In this document: piece after piece, positions 37,265 to 49,400 of the stretch
Layout of the letters: each line of letters begins with the position of its first letter
Position numbering within the stretch: the first letter of the stretch is position 1
DNA from: Oncomelania hupensis
Lineage: Eukaryota > Mollusca > Gastropoda > Littorinimorpha > Pomatiopsidae
Direction of reading: 5' to 3'
Length of the DNA: 64,000 bases
Assembly (NCBI GenBank): GCA_036898135.1
Contig: CM072519.1
Coordinates: forward strand, 36,622,452-36,686,451
Notes under the pieces: generated by a model
The model's database searches: none
What the model was told of the DNA's origin: nothing
Seen by the model: only the letters and a program-made list of their open reading frames with translations
Translations under genes and position numbers: made by a program

Positions 37265-38137
37265 ACGTTCATTAAAGTGTTAATATTATTTTGGATTATT
37301 ATAAATCTGTAGGACAAACGGTCATTCGAAAAGATCAAGAATTCCTATTAATTTGTAATGGCATTAAATTATTTTATGCTCATTACAGAGACTTGCAATA
37401 TATGATTATAATACATTTTATACTTTCAGCTTTTACCACTTCGGGATGCATGATTTATGTAATAATAATACGGCCTTAAAACCTGGTTACATTTTAAAAA
37501 AAAAAGAAAAAAAACATTTTGACTAGCTCAAATCTTTTTCTTTCGGACAAATCATTTGAATTCATGGTAAAATGGATACGCTGCTAACTTTCTTGTTGTC
37601 CTTTACTGTTCTGAGTGCCTGGCTATTCGATTTGGTATCCTCCCGTCAGGGTTAGCGTGCGTAGTTTTGAGTTCCATAACTAGATTACTGCGTTTTATTT
37701 CTCTGTGCGCACATTATAGCAGTATGACTATGGTTAGGTTGGCGAGATGGAGGTGGATATGGAGGAGGAGTCGGATTTGTGGAAGAAAAGGAAAAAAAAG
37801 ATAGTTTATTAAGTGCACGTATTGGAATTTGAGGGGAAAGGTGGGGAAGAATGATGCATAGATGCAAAGCGGAATGGTGGGAAAGGGAAAAGCGGAGGGT
37901 GGAGAAAGGAAGGGAGGAGAGAGGGAGGAGAGGATGAAGGGTGGAAAAGCACGAGGACAGAGTCTGGAGACAGCTGGGCGAAAGGTGTTCAAACACAATG
38001 TGTCCAAGCTGCTGCGCAAACCCAAAACACAGGCAAAGGGCACAAGACAGTAGGCAGCATTCATCGCAAGGTTCGCACATCTCGCTCCATTCTATACTGA
38101 CAGCAGTCCCTCACATGCGGAAACTTGCAAAAGAAAG

Positions 38138-38177
38138 AAAGGAAGAAGAAGAAGAAGAAGAAGAAGAAGATGATGAC

Positions 38178-38228
<51 letters not shown>

Positions 38229-38300
38229 AATGATGATGATGATGATGATGATGATGAGAGGAGGAGGAGGAAGAGGAGAAAGAAGAAAAGGATGAGGAAG
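38138..38300. repeat. (AAG)n-(GAT)n compound array
   Basis: AAG to 38169, then GAT/GAC to 38256, then GAG/AAG-rich sequence. Poly-Asp and poly-Glu frames are artefacts. Confidence 0.95.
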
Positions 38301-38507
38301 AAAAAGATGCGAAGAACTAAAAAGCAAAGCGGGTGTGTGGGTGTGGGAAACAATAAACCCAGTCTTGCCATTGCTTTGTCAGAATAAAGCGAAAAGGAAA
38401 TAGTAAATACTAAGAATAATGGAAAAATACGAGGCAGAAAGAACAAAAAATGAAAAGAATGAAAAATATAGAAAAAGCCGAAAGAATCTGAGCGAAAGAG
38501 AGAACCA

Positions 38508-38573
38508 CTCTTCTTCTTCTTCTTCTTCTTCTTCTTCTTCTTCTTCTTCTTCTTCTTCTTCTTCTTCTTCTTT
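38508..38573. repeat. (TTC)n microsatellite
   Basis: About 21 TTC units. Confidence 0.96.
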
Positions 38574-39048
38574 ATACAATTTAACTTCATTCTCAGAACA
38601 AGGGGGAAAAAGGAACAAGAAAAGCAATTAACGAAAAAGGGGACACCGAAAAATGAGGAAAAGGCTTTAAAAGGACACGTAGAGGGGGGAGGAGGTGTGT
38701 TAGTACATTTGTAAGTTGTAGAATCTTTGCAGCAGATAACATGGAACACACCCTCCCGATTCCAATTAGTTAGCTGTCATTAACTAACACCCTGGTTTCT
38801 TCAAGCCGTTTTTCCCCTCTTCTTTTTTTCCTTTTTTATTCTGTCGCTCGCTTCCTTGAAGTCTCGTTCTTCGGCAGTCAGACCTGTTGCGCGTGCGCAG
38901 CACGTGCAGAGCAGGTGAAAAATTACGAACTCGTAGTACACACAACCTGATGACGTGTGCACACCAGCTGCCTTGCATGTGACCACACAGGACGATAACA
39001 TTTAATTATGACGAAAGCGAAGTGTGTGGTTTGAGTGAGTGAGGAAAC

Positions 39049-39063
39049 GTCTGTGTGTGTGTG

Positions 39064-39097
<34 letters not shown>

Positions 39098-39152
39098 CAT
39101 GGGTGTGTGTGTGTGGGTGTGTTTGTGTGTGTTTGTGTGTGTGTGTGTGTGA
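39049..39152. repeat. (GT)n microsatellite
   Basis: Interrupted GT run of about 100 bp. Confidence 0.95.
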
Positions 39153-40334
39153 ATGAATATTGAAGTTAAACGTCTACACCCACCTTGCGATATGGCAAAC
39201 AGAGAAGGATAACCAACCCCTGTAAGGAGGGGGTAGGGACCTAAATCAACACTGAGCCATAAGAGTAGCCATACTGCTAAGATGGACAGTGAAACATGGC
39301 CCCCTTTATCTCGCCCACCACGGAATTAAAAATTATATTTTAGTAGTTTGTTTCAAAACACCTAGTCTCATAGTTAAGACGGGATTTTTTTTACGCGTAA
39401 TCGTTTACAGAAAGCTCGATATATCCTCAAATATTACTTTGATATTGGTGTTACATTTCACTTTTTAATCAATAATTAATTTCAACGCAAAAAAATCCGC
39501 AGTTACGCTAGAAAGACATTAGCTGCTAGTGATGTTATTCATAATTATTTTACAAGTAAGGGCAACTTTGTTCAAGTTCAGAGTAATGATGCTAGCTATA
39601 AAACCTAACATAAATCACCAAAATTCGCCGTATAAACATGTTCGCAGTTTGTTCGGTGTGTTTACTTCTCCCTCCGCAATGATTTAAAGCCGGCATCGTT
39701 CTTTTTTCTCATAGATCACTTCACTGTTTGAATGACCCCCTCCACCTCTGTCATCCCTATTTCAACGGACTAAGCTGCCTGCCTTAGTGTTCCAATTCGC
39801 CCTCATCCCTTCAACTCTTCAATGACAGCACTAATTATGTGTTTAAATCATATCTCCCCCTCCCCCCGTCCTTTCCTCCTCACCTCTCTCCGCACACCCA
39901 CCGCCTACACCCCTCTTGGCACAGTACTCGTCAGGTGTTGAGGAACAGGTATTCAAGCACGTGGGTCCGAGCTCTGTTGATTTTGGCCCAAATGGACCGT
40001 TTCTGACCCTTCCCCCACATAGCTCTGCGTTAATTCGCTTTTTCATCACGGAGGTAGAGATCTAAACCCATTATCCTGGCTTTTGTGTTCTAGACCTCCT
40101 CTTCTTGTTTCGTGTTTCCTTCTTCATTTACCTATAAGCGATAGCAAGTCTGGAGGTTTATAGATGCGTGTACTGTTCTTGCCTATCACCACTTCCTTTC
40201 GTTTTTCACGATAAAGAGCGTACTATCATTGGTTCATTGCTGTCCTTAATGCCCATTTTGATAGCAATAAATAGTTTCTTTAATCAGTGTAGTTTTAAAG
40301 CGTGAACACTGACATAATGGTGTCTTTAATGCTA

Positions 40335-40380
40335 AGTATGAGAGTATAAACCGAAGTCTAATCTGTGCAAGTGGCATGTG
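40335..40380 (+). mobile_element. SINE-like family A, 5' fragment
   Basis: GTATGAGAGTATAAACCGAA plus GTCTAATCTGTGC is the first 40 bp of family A; nothing further matches. Confidence 0.55.
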
Positions 40381-40675
40381 ATGGGTTAAGGCTATGCCGT
40401 ATGTGTGTACATGTACATGGGTATGATCAGTGGGGGATGAACGTTGATTATTCTGCATTAATGTATATATGGATACACGTATATTCCATGTATTCATTAG
40501 ATATTCATTATGTATATAAGTGCGTATGTGCAAGTTAGTTTAAACATGATTATCATTATTGTGTGTAATTGTGCGTATTTATTATGAATTTATTTATACA
40601 TTGTATTGACGGATAGGATAATTCAGTGTGTATGTACACATGTGGGTATTTGTGGATGTGTCAGCGTGGATAAAG

Positions 40676-40676
<1 letters not shown>

Positions 40677-40713
<37 letters not shown>
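40677..40713. repeat. (GA)n microsatellite
   Basis: About 17 GA units. Confidence 0.95.
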
Positions 40714-40715
<2 letters not shown>

Positions 40716-41316
40716 GAGGGAGAGTGAGTGAGAGAGTTACGATTGAGACGGGCAGGATAGTTCCGATCATGATATTTTGCAAAGCATGCGATTATAGCTT
40801 GCGTTTACCTTTGATTTCATTCTGCGCTGTTGCTAGAAAAAGCTTTGTATAATGTTGATAGTTTTCGTCGATCGATATTGTTGAAGTATAGTTGAGAACT
40901 TTCTGGAATTCTTTGTTTATTATCGATCGAATTTTCCAGATCATACGGGTAATAGCTAAGCGATTATTCTGCACTGAGGAGTATTCTATGACGTACAACA
41001 TTGCGTAGTTCCGGTGACGAGTTTATTTTGATTGAGTGTTATTGCATCGTTCTGGAATGTTCGAAGTTTCTCTCGATTGTTGAGAGGCTATTAAAGTAAT
41101 GCACTGTTTGCTTGAAAAAAGTGATTTTTGTAGTGATTTTTGGAAAGCGATCTTGCATGCAGTTGTTGGTGTTTGCTGAATAAAGTTGGAACACTTTATA
41201 CGACGACTCCTGTCATGTTGCTGAGCGAACAGGCTGCGTGGATAAAAGAATTCGAGTTACACATTATTATAGATTCAAGCATTGGGGATGAATCGACTAA
41301 TGATAAATACGTGTAA

Positions 41317-41329
41317 CAGAGAGAGAGAG

Positions 41330-41399
<70 letters not shown>
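41317..41399. repeat. (GA)n microsatellite
   Basis: About 40 GA units with one GC interruption. Confidence 0.96.
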
Positions 41400-41401
<2 letters not shown>

Positions 41402-41472
41402 CCAGATTAGCCATATACTATTGTACGAATGGAAATGTTTAATTTTGTTCATTTACTATTTTATGCAAAGTG

Positions 41473-41553
41473 TGCGCTCAATTCCAAAGGCAATTTTCCC
41501 CTTTTATGTATAATGTGAAAGTTGGACAAGAAAGATGTATTGTATTGTATGTT
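41473..41553 (+). mobile_element. Retroposon 3'-tail fragment (family J), copy 2
   Basis: CCAAAGGCAATTTTCCCC, TATGTATAATGTGAAAGTTG and GACAAGAAAGATGTATTGTA followed by TTGTATG match the inverted copy at 7785-7872. Confidence 0.55.
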
Positions 41554-41561
41554 CTGTAGAC

Positions 41562-41778
41562 TTCAAAGTTCCTGACGCTCTTGGCTTAGATGGGTGAGTG
41601 CCGGCTACCCAAATACAGACAGCACGCACTAGGTCCCTTCTCCGGTCGCACAGGATTGTGCTTATTCGTCTGGGCATCAGACTATGCGCCCAAAGATTCA
41701 GGTGGGTGCCTCGGGCGGCTTGAGTTAGATCCTGTATGGACCAGCACCTTGAGCAAGAAAAGCGCTATGTAAAAGTGG

Positions 41779-41781
<3 letters not shown>
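41562..41781 (+). mobile_element. SINE-like family A, copy near 41.6 kb
   Basis: TTCCTGACGCTCTTGGCTTA, GCACGCACTAGGTCCCTTCT, ATCAGACTATGCGCCCAAAG, CTCGGGCGGCTTGAGTTAGA and AAAAGCGCTATGTAAAAG. The first 60 bp of the family are missing; the 3' end runs into an AAT array. Confidence 0.8.
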
Positions 41782-41853
<72 letters not shown>

Positions 41854-41881
41854 TATTATTATTATTATTATTATTATTATT
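41782..41881. repeat. (AAT)n-(ATT)n palindromic array
   Basis: About 23 AAT units meet about 10 ATT units, an inverted repeat at the 3' end of a family A copy. Confidence 0.95.
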
Positions 41882-42059
41882 GAGACCTCCACTCCCCATC
41901 CCGACCCCCACAAAAATAAATTAAAAAAATTATTATCACGTTCTTTCTTCTTTTGCTAGCACACTTTTTCTTCTGTTTCCTTCACCACGTGTTTCCTTCT
42001 TCTTCATCGTTCTTCTCCTCCTCCTGTTCATCTTCCTCTTTCATCGTCTATATATCCTT

Positions 42060-42757
42060 CCTATCCTATCCTGTCCCGTAACCCGGAGGTCGTAGGGGCA
42101 CCACAGATGATCGTTTAACCAGCATACTCCATCTTTCTCTGTCCTCAGCAGCCCTGATGGCTTCGATCAGTGTCAAACCAGTCCATTCTCGAATGTTGTC
42201 CTCCCACCTCTTTTTCGGTCTCCCTCTTCTTCTACCTCCTTGCACTGTGCCTTGCAGAATGGTCTTTGCAAGGCCTGATGATCTGGTGACGTGGCCATAC
42301 CATCGGAGTTTCCGTTTTTTCACCACTGTGAGCAGGTCATCATGTTGTCCAATGGCTTGTGTGATGGTCTGTCGGACTTCGTCGTTGGTGATGTGTTGGG
42401 TGTAGGAAATGCCCAGAAGTCTTCTGTAGCACCTCATCTCCATGCTTTGTATTCTTCGTTGTAGATCTGCTGTGAGGGTCCATGCTTCGCAAGCATATAG
42501 GAAGATGGAGATGACAAGGGAGCGCAGCAGTCTTACTTTGGAATGTAGTCTGATGGCCCTGTCTTTCCAAATGGGCTTCAACCGTGTCAGGGCAGCAGTT
42601 GTTTGTGCGATCCTCGAGAGGACTTCCTGTCGGGACCCATTGTCTGATACAATGGCTCCTAAATATTTGAAGCTCTGCACTGTGTTGAGGGATTGGCCTT
42701 GGACTTTGATGTCCGTGTTGATGCCATTGGCGTTGTTGGTCATCATTTTGGTCTTCT
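42060..42757 (-). pseudogene. 5'-truncated LINE, copy 2 (open C-terminal RT frame)
   Basis: The - strand frame of at least 226 residues is open from the truncation to the natural end. It has SFKYLGAIVSDNGSRQEV, ALTRLKPIWKDRAIRLHSKV, FLYACEAWTLTADLQRRIQ, MRCYRRLLGISYTQHITNDE, RKLRWYGHVTRSSGLAKTIL, RPKKRWEDNIREWTGLTL and SSVVPLRPPGYGTG. It corresponds to the region after the catalytic FADD, so it cannot act as a reverse transcriptase. The stop codon TAG lies inside the terminal GGATA repeat. The nearly intact frame suggests a younger insertion than copy 1. Confidence 0.9.
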
Positions 42758-42787
42758 ATGCACTTATATATTCTCCTTCTAAATTCC

Positions 42788-42863
42788 CCTTCTTCTTCTT
42801 CTTCTTCTTCTTCTTCTTCTTCTTCTTCTTCTTCTTCTTCTTCTTCTTCTTCTTCTTCTTCTG
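42788..42863. repeat. (TTC)n microsatellite
   Basis: About 25 TTC units, 30 bp beyond the 5' truncation point of LINE copy 2. Confidence 0.97.
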
Positions 42864-43433
42864 TTATTTATTTATTTCAATTACGGCTTTAACTGTTTAC
42901 TGCTCAATTCTCTATATTAAAAGAATCTTTTATCACTTTCTCATCCAATCTGGTATACCCACTTGTGTAGCGCCCAGGTGCGTTTCACTTCACTGAGAGA
43001 CCATTCGCCTATTCTCGCTGTCACTACCACAACAACTCTTTCTCCGTATAGTAAATAAAGAAAGTGATACCTCCTCTAAACACTGGAGACGAGCTGATGA
43101 CATGAGACGCACTCCTCTATGTCTTTATCCTTTCGTTCTAGTTATTTTCAACGCGGGTTAGAAAGAGGAAGAAGAAGAAGCCAACGAAACTGCATTGTAT
43201 CTTCCTTATTGTGCTGTCCATTATTGTCAATAAACAGTCTTTTGTATTGTATTATGACCGTAATGGTTAGGGAACAAGTTCGTCTTCTTTAATATAAAAT
43301 GTTCTGAGAAATAAAAAAAATATTTAAAAACAAAAACCAAATTAAAAACATCCAACATTAATGGCCCCAACACACCGAAATGTGAATAGGAAGATTAACT
43401 GTTGTTTTTAGAACCGATTGTTTGTTACCTATC

Positions 43434-43568
43434 CTATCCTATCCCATAACTCAAATGTTTTTGGGGCACCATAGGTGATCGTTTAACCAGCGTACTCCAT
43501 CTCTCCCTGTCCTCAGAAGTCCTCATGGCTTCACTCAGTGTCAAGCCAGTCCATCCCCGAATGTTATC
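43434..43568 (-). pseudogene. LINE 3'-end fragment, copy 3
   Basis: CCTATCCTATCCTATCCC, GGGGCACCATAGGTGATCGT and TTCACTCAGTGTCAAGCCAG match the 3' end of copies 1 and 2 (inverted). Only about 135 bp including the tail are present. Confidence 0.85.
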
Positions 43569-46251
43569 TTGTTTATTTCATTCAACCTCTCTTCACAGAA
43601 GCGACTTTAGACTAATTTAGAACCGAGGAGAGGAATATTGTGTTCCTTCGTTATTGGCTATGACCACGCAATCATACCGCTTCTTACGCCATCCTAGCTT
43701 TGCATTCCTAACCTGAAGGGAAGAAAGAAGAGCCAGCATTGCGCCATTCAGTCATGCATTCAATGCTTAGAATAACACGAACCTCTGCAATGTTTCTTCA
43801 AGAATGCCAAGAAGGGGGAAAGAGCGCGTTCCGAAAGACTGAAACAAGGGGAAGACACGCTGAAGTAAAGAGACGACAGACTGAAGACAGAAGCTCAAGG
43901 GGAGAAGAAAAAAACACTGCCGTTGAAAAGCAGACGTGGATCTTTTGGCGATGGTGAAGACGAGCGGCAGGACTTGAATTTCTCGCCTCATACTGGTGAC
44001 TGTGGATTCAGAAAACACGTGCGATTGACGGGCACCGGGACCACCAAGAGCGACCACTCTCACGGTCTTTAGCGTTTGCCACTTACCTCCCTTGGGGCGG
44101 GCCGAGATGGCTGCCATTCTGCGATAGTCCGGGTTTAGGACTTTCCGACTGTTCCACGCTAGATGTAATAGTACAATCGTGTTTTTTAATGTGCTAGTAC
44201 GACAAAACGTAGGGCATGCAGGACACAAGACAGGACAATAGATGGTCTTTAATTTTCTTGTAATAGTTACAGTAGTCCTTAAGACGCACTTTCTTGTGTT
44301 AAAGTTTAAGAGGTCTTTAGCAATCCATCTAAATTTAATTGGATTAGGACATGTTGAACTCTAATACCTGTGGAAGCGGACAATTATCTCCGATCTTTTT
44401 TCCACCGTTTTGTTAATTCTGTGTTCAGGTTTATTGTCTTGTATTGGGGATGGTTGAAAGATACACATGACAATGAGTTTTCTTGATGTGGTTTTAGCTA
44501 TTTGAAGTGATTTAAATAATTGGCTAAAGGTACACAGCATGAGAGTCAGTCAGTGTCCTATTTTTGGGTCTTCCCTTACACTAGTTACATTAGAAAATAA
44601 TACTTTAGAAATATTAGCAATATTGACAGTATTGGCAATTCAATACTAACAAACATACTACATTACACAAAGCTACCATTTAGAAACATGCGTAGTTTTG
44701 CCTTGTGTTTAATACAATTGAAGAAATATTAATGAAGACATGAGTAAAGCCGTCTGTATTCATTCGCGTGAAAACAAAGTGCGTTTGGCAGTCGACGGGT
44801 GCCAGACACAGCATGGGGAAGGAGGAAAGAAAACGAAAGGAGAAACTGATCGTATGTCGACGACTTGCTCTTATTGGTTTTGTGGGCGTGCAATCGCAGA
44901 TACGGCGCGTTTTGACAACTGCCGCGCAAGAAAATAAGATCTCCCTTCCGGACGTCAGAAAGGCCTGTTTCAATGAGGCGCCCTAAGAAACAAAAGACTT
45001 CGTGAAGCTACTATATAAAATTGAATGCCGATAACTAACATCTAATTACAATTTGAGTTCATTTATCTTTGTCTAGACGGAGTACCTATTATATTCTCCA
45101 AAAGACAACACAATTTGCGTTGCTCTATAAAGATCTTACTATATACTTGGAACCTTTGACGGCGGTAAAAATCACTAGATGTTTTCGTATTGCGTATACA
45201 TAACTTTCAATTATCTTGTGTTAAAGAGGGACGAAAGGGACGTCGAGGTTTTGATGAGAGCCGAAATATTTTTGTTCGCTCACTTGCCTAACGTTCTGAC
45301 GCAGATTTTATTTATTTATTTACTCTGCGTATAATACAAATTGCTTCCCTGCGGTCACCTTCTCTCACGGTATCGCTCTACATGTGCCGCGATCTAGTGG
45401 CCATCCTATAAACGTAATAACTAATAGATCCAAATCGCTCAAATCAACATAAGAGCGAGTGTCCAAACATTGATTTTTAGTATCTAAACACGATCCCTCA
45501 GCAATACTAGCTGCATACCTATATTCTTCACGCCGATTTGCCTCTTCCTATTCACCTTGTCAATGTTGTCTCTATTGGCGGCTTTTAAAGTCACGTCTAC
45601 AGTGTTGTTTGATGTACTCTTTTCACAACAAAAAATATATGCGAGAATGTATAGTATAAACAACGAGAACACGCAACGCAAATACCGTAACTGCATCCAC
45701 GTAGAATAATGCCCTTGCCTAACCCCGGGTTTATGCCGGCAGCTAATAATGAATAAACCTTCTACAGGTTGATCTGTTACTGCAGGTGTACGTTTCACAA
45801 AAAAAAATGATATGACTGAATGTAGCAAAAGCAAGGAGAAAACGCAAGACTAATAATATAACTGCATCCACCCTGAATACCCTTGTCTACTCCTGGTCTA
45901 CGCGGACTGGCAGTTCTGGTTCCAATCAGACGGCACGATATGGCGCACGGATGTTCGCCAAACGTTTGCCGGTAGTCCATGATCAGAAGACAGGAAGTCC
46001 CTGAGAGGAAGATACGGAAAGATGGCTCATGCACTACCAATAGGTAGTCTGTTACTGATAGCCTTTCTTCGTCCATGGATACCCCCATCTTCTGGCTCGG
46101 ATATCGATAAATGCCGATCTGACTCGAATAGCCCGATGTGAAAATACACTAACTACACTAACGCTAAATGTCTTTGTAAATTTATGGAGACTACAACTCA
46201 ATCTTGGATCTTGATACATGACAAAAAGTCGACTTATATGTCTATGATGTA

Positions 46252-46460
46252 TTCAGTCGCCGACGAGCTTCGAACCCTGAGCGCTTGAACCGACGCCAAG
46301 AAAGCACACTACCGACTAGGAAAATTTGACGTCCCAAACTTATTTCCTACAAGAGAACAATAAATTATGGATGCAGAACACTGTATACGCAGACTTTATA
46401 GAAAGTCGCCTCTTGTGACTAATTAAACACAGCGTCGAACCCTGAGCGCTTGCATGTAGA
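46252..46460 (-). mobile_element. Possible tRNA-like SINE fragments
   Basis: CTTCGAACCCTGAGCGCTTG (46269) contains an inverted B box GGTTCGAAG. GCGTCGAACCCTGAGCGCTT recurs at about 46431. On the - strand the first is preceded by GTCGGTAGTGTGCTTTCTTG, which is tRNA-like. No A box is certain. Confidence 0.4.
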
Positions 46461-46899
46461 TGAGCGTTCAGTTTCAGTTCAACAGTCTTCCACATCGTTC
46501 AAGACGCCATCTCATCGTGCGCTCGTTCTCGAGATACGTGTGCTGAAGGTTTTAGCCTAGTTGTTTACTATCCCTTTCTTTTCTCTCTTCCATTCATATG
46601 CCGGAGCCTCAGAACTATGCACGTGTCCTCCATCACGCTCCATTTGTCTAACCCTTTGATATTTTCTTGCCGTTGGGTGACAGACCTGCCATTCCTTCTG
46701 CAGCAAATCAAAAACTGGGCTCTGCACCCCAGCCACGTTTCGCTAGGACAATGTTGAATGGATACAATTAGGCCCTTCTTTCTAAAGTCGATGTCTGCAT
46801 GAGTACAAAAGGCATAAGCCCCCGCGCAGAAGAACTAGAAATAAAGAAATAATGTAGCTGCATCGCGAAGGATAATATTGTGATTCTTATCGTTGTTGC

Positions 46900-47026
46900 T
46901 GTTGCTGTTGTTGTTGTTGTCCTCCTCCTCTTCCTCGTCCTTCTTCTGTTGTCCTCCTCCTCCTCTTTCTTCTTCTTCCTTTGCTTCTTCTTCTTCTTCT
47001 GCTGCTGCTGCTGCTGCTGCTGCTAG
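46900..47026. repeat. Degenerate triplet block (TGT, CTC, TTC, CTG)
   Basis: A pyrimidine/TG-rich triplet mix ending in about eight CTG units, 70-195 bp upstream of the last FoxF acceptor. Confidence 0.9.
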
Positions 47027-47095
47027 TGATGATAATATTGATGACGATCGTTCATATTGAATAGTACATATATTCCGTTTCTTTGTATGTTTCAG

Positions 47096-47217
47096 GCATG
47101 AGACTCCCAACGCAGTCGTATCAGCAGAGTGGGTCATGTGACCGGAAGCCATACTTTGGATACAGCATGACGTCATCAATGCACACCCCGTCTTACTACG
47201 ACAAGTGCAGCATGTGA
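47096..47217 (+). CDS. FoxF: FoxF exon 4 (C-terminal exon)
   Basis: The acceptor TATGTTTCAG|GCATGAGA restores codon 616 (G from exon 3 plus GC gives Gly) and continues in frame for 39 residues to TGA at 47215-47217. The product GMRLPTQSYQQSGSCDRKPY plus FGYSMTSSMHTPSYYDKCSM carries the FoxF C-terminal signature. A CDRK block is followed by aromatic residues and then an SSMH motif with a Tyr-rich end, as at the C terminus of vertebrate FOXF proteins. Together with exons 1-3 this gives 655 residues. The exon is too short to stand out as an open frame; recognition rests on phase match and C-terminal homology. An intervening small exon cannot be excluded, but none is needed. Confidence 0.88.
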
Positions 47218-47490
47218 AAATAAATCACATAGTCCAGGCCATGTCGTCATCAAGTCACACGACCTCTTACGGCGAACCTTGCACAATCAAGTGGACAATA
47301 AAATTAGATCATCACTGACTTGAATGCACTCGGTCCTCTTTCTATGGAAGGAGCAAAGTGGAAAAACAACTGTCGTCATTAATGGCGTCATCAAAGCTCA
47401 TGGAGCCTTACTACGACAAGAGCTCTACGTAAAATACGACAATAAATGAGATCATCACTGACGTGAAAGCACTCGTCCTTTCTGTGAGAA
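47218..47490 (+). other. FoxF 3' UTR with decayed copies of the C-terminal coding segment
   Basis: Copies of the exon 4 end recur downstream. At 47241-47318 ATGTCGTCATCAAGTCACAC opens a frame starting MSSSSHTTSYGEPC. At 47382-47432 ATGGCGTCATCAAAGCTCAT opens MASSKLMEPYYDKSST then a stop. A short relic ATGACATCATCAATGACG lies at about 47519. The coding original reads MTSSMHTPSYYDKCSM. The two downstream copies also share AGATCATCACTGAC and a GCACTCG block, about 141 bp apart. Confidence 0.75.
47219..47446 (+). terminator. Candidate poly(A) signals for FoxF
   Basis: AATAAA occurs at 47219-47224 (overlapping the end of the coding region), 47297-47302 and 47441-47446, the latter two in equivalent places of the duplicated unit. 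The third, or the second, is the more plausible main signal; which is used cannot be told from sequence. Confidence 0.5.
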
Positions 47491-47994
47491 ACGGGCAATG
47501 AAAAAAAAACAACACCAAATGACATCATCAATGACGTAATCTATAAACAGGATGACAGTAATATAGAAATCATCACACTGATGACGGCGGTGGTCTGCGT
47601 CAAGATGCTCTCGCCTTAAACTTCAGTTTACCCTAGCGTCAAATTATCCGTATCAATGATATTGTCTTAACTGATATCTCTGATATAACGACAATTGTGA
47701 CACTGAATCAGCAGTGCAAACAACTTCAAAGTTATCAGTTAATGTTTTGATGTTAAAAACTGACGGCTCATTACCCCAGTAAGGGTTATACATGTAATTC
47801 GGCGTTATCATTTTATTATAATAACATTGCCCTGACTGCCCACAGAATTTGTGAATCACAGAACTCGCTTTTTCTTTTGTTCGAAAACATTCTTCTAGAA
47901 TTCACAAGGTGTGTTTGTTTTTCTTCTTCTACGCCTCTCCACCCGGGTACCCAGCCTTATCTTCCCCGTTCCTTATTCTGTCTTAAAAGACTGC

Positions 47995-48165
47995 TCTTTG
48001 AAATAGCGCGTTCACCTCTACTTACAGAGCTGCAAAAGAAACTTGCTACGGAGATCCAACATGCACATTGTAGTTTGCTGAAGTCAGGATCGAATTCCCA
48101 TTGTCCAAACGCTCGTATTTAATACGTTTCACGCTGTGAGCTTCACTCATAGAGCGCCTCTGCTT
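47995..48165 (-). mobile_element. tRNA-like SINE, family G copy 2
   Basis: On the - strand: GGGAATTCGATCCTGACTTC (B-box region), AGCAAACTACAATGTGCATG and TTGGATCTCCG. It matches the body of the copy at 32575-32795. Confidence 0.6.
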
Positions 48166-49240
48166 TAATTAAAGCAACTACTTTTTATCATTTTGTTTCT
48201 TAACAAACTATGCAGACTCCGATCAGATTTTGCTTTTTCATTTAAAGTGCCGAGACTACCACGGCCTGTGCCTTATTATTTCTTTTCAGAATCTGTTATC
48301 TGGAGATATCTTTTCTATAACTATAACTGTAAGACACAAAACTGCATGGCAGCACTCAAAACATTGCCTGATTGTTCTCTTCGTCGTCATAATTTGCTTT
48401 TAAAATGTATGGACAGTGTTACTGCAGAACCTTCAAACATTGCGCATGTTGTGACGTCCTCGGGAAAGGAACAAAATTCTGCAAATGAAACTTTCTTTAG
48501 ACCAGCAAGACTTGTGCGAGATTACTCGGTCGGAGTGACCTAATACACCGTTTTCTGAGGTGAATATTGACTCACCAGTGTAGGTATAATTGATGCAAGC
48601 TGCTGTTAGCAGATTCCAACCGGGTAACTAATTGGAAATCCTGTCGCAGATTGCTGCTGTTCCTCTTTATGAGAAAGGCATTACTGCTTCTGCTGCTGCT
48701 ACTGATGACGGTTACGATGTCGAAGTGGACAATTCCACGTTAGGGGTGCAAGAAAATGTCCAAGAGTGCACAAGATATAGACAAATTCTTATAAGGAATT
48801 TCATTATGACTAATACAGTATATTGTGTATTGCATCGTGCATTTAAGACTTGGACTTATATGCTGGAAGATGCTTCTTCCACAGTGCTTGAGTGTGAACA
48901 TTAAATACAAAGGCAATGAAACAAAGCTAAAGCAGTATTTTGTTTTGAACAATCTGTCTATGACTGGGTAAAAAAAAACTAGCCATGAAGTCCTGTGTTT
49001 ATGTGTCGATTGGCAACTGACTGAAACGGTGACCTTAAACTTCTTATTTTCAAAATATGCACACAATAATTATGCATTAAATCCACTCATTTTCAATGAA
49101 CAATGTATTGACATGTTTCGTTTTGAGGAGTTTTTGGTAGACGTCATAATGAAATGTGCTATTTGTGTTGTTGTGTAACACTGTAATTTTTACAGCATGC
49201 GTTTATTCGCATGCAAAAAAATGTTTATATGGAACGTATA

Positions 49241-49241
<1 letters not shown>

Positions 49242-49291
<50 letters not shown>

Positions 49292-49400
49292 GAGAGGGGG
49301 AGGGGAGAGAAAGAGAGCCAAATACATGGTGGGGGAAGTATAGGGGGAACGCGAGAGAGAGAAGCAGGCGGGGGAGTGAGGGGGTAGGGGTGATGGAAGG
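49242..49400. repeat. (GA)n microsatellite with GA/GGGA-rich extension
   Basis: GA repeat at 49242-49288, then degenerate G/A-rich DNA. Confidence 0.94.

Noticed and set aside
47168..47175. CRE palindrome TGACGTCA in the last exon as a regulatory site
   Set aside because: It is part of the coding sequence for Met-Thr-Ser-Ser and is altered in the downstream copies; there is no independent support.
48193..48904. Two open frames of 116 and 90 residues downstream of FoxF
   Set aside because: They lie in non-repetitive DNA but show no recognisable domain, no splice pairing and no second evidence; the length is within chance in 64 kb.
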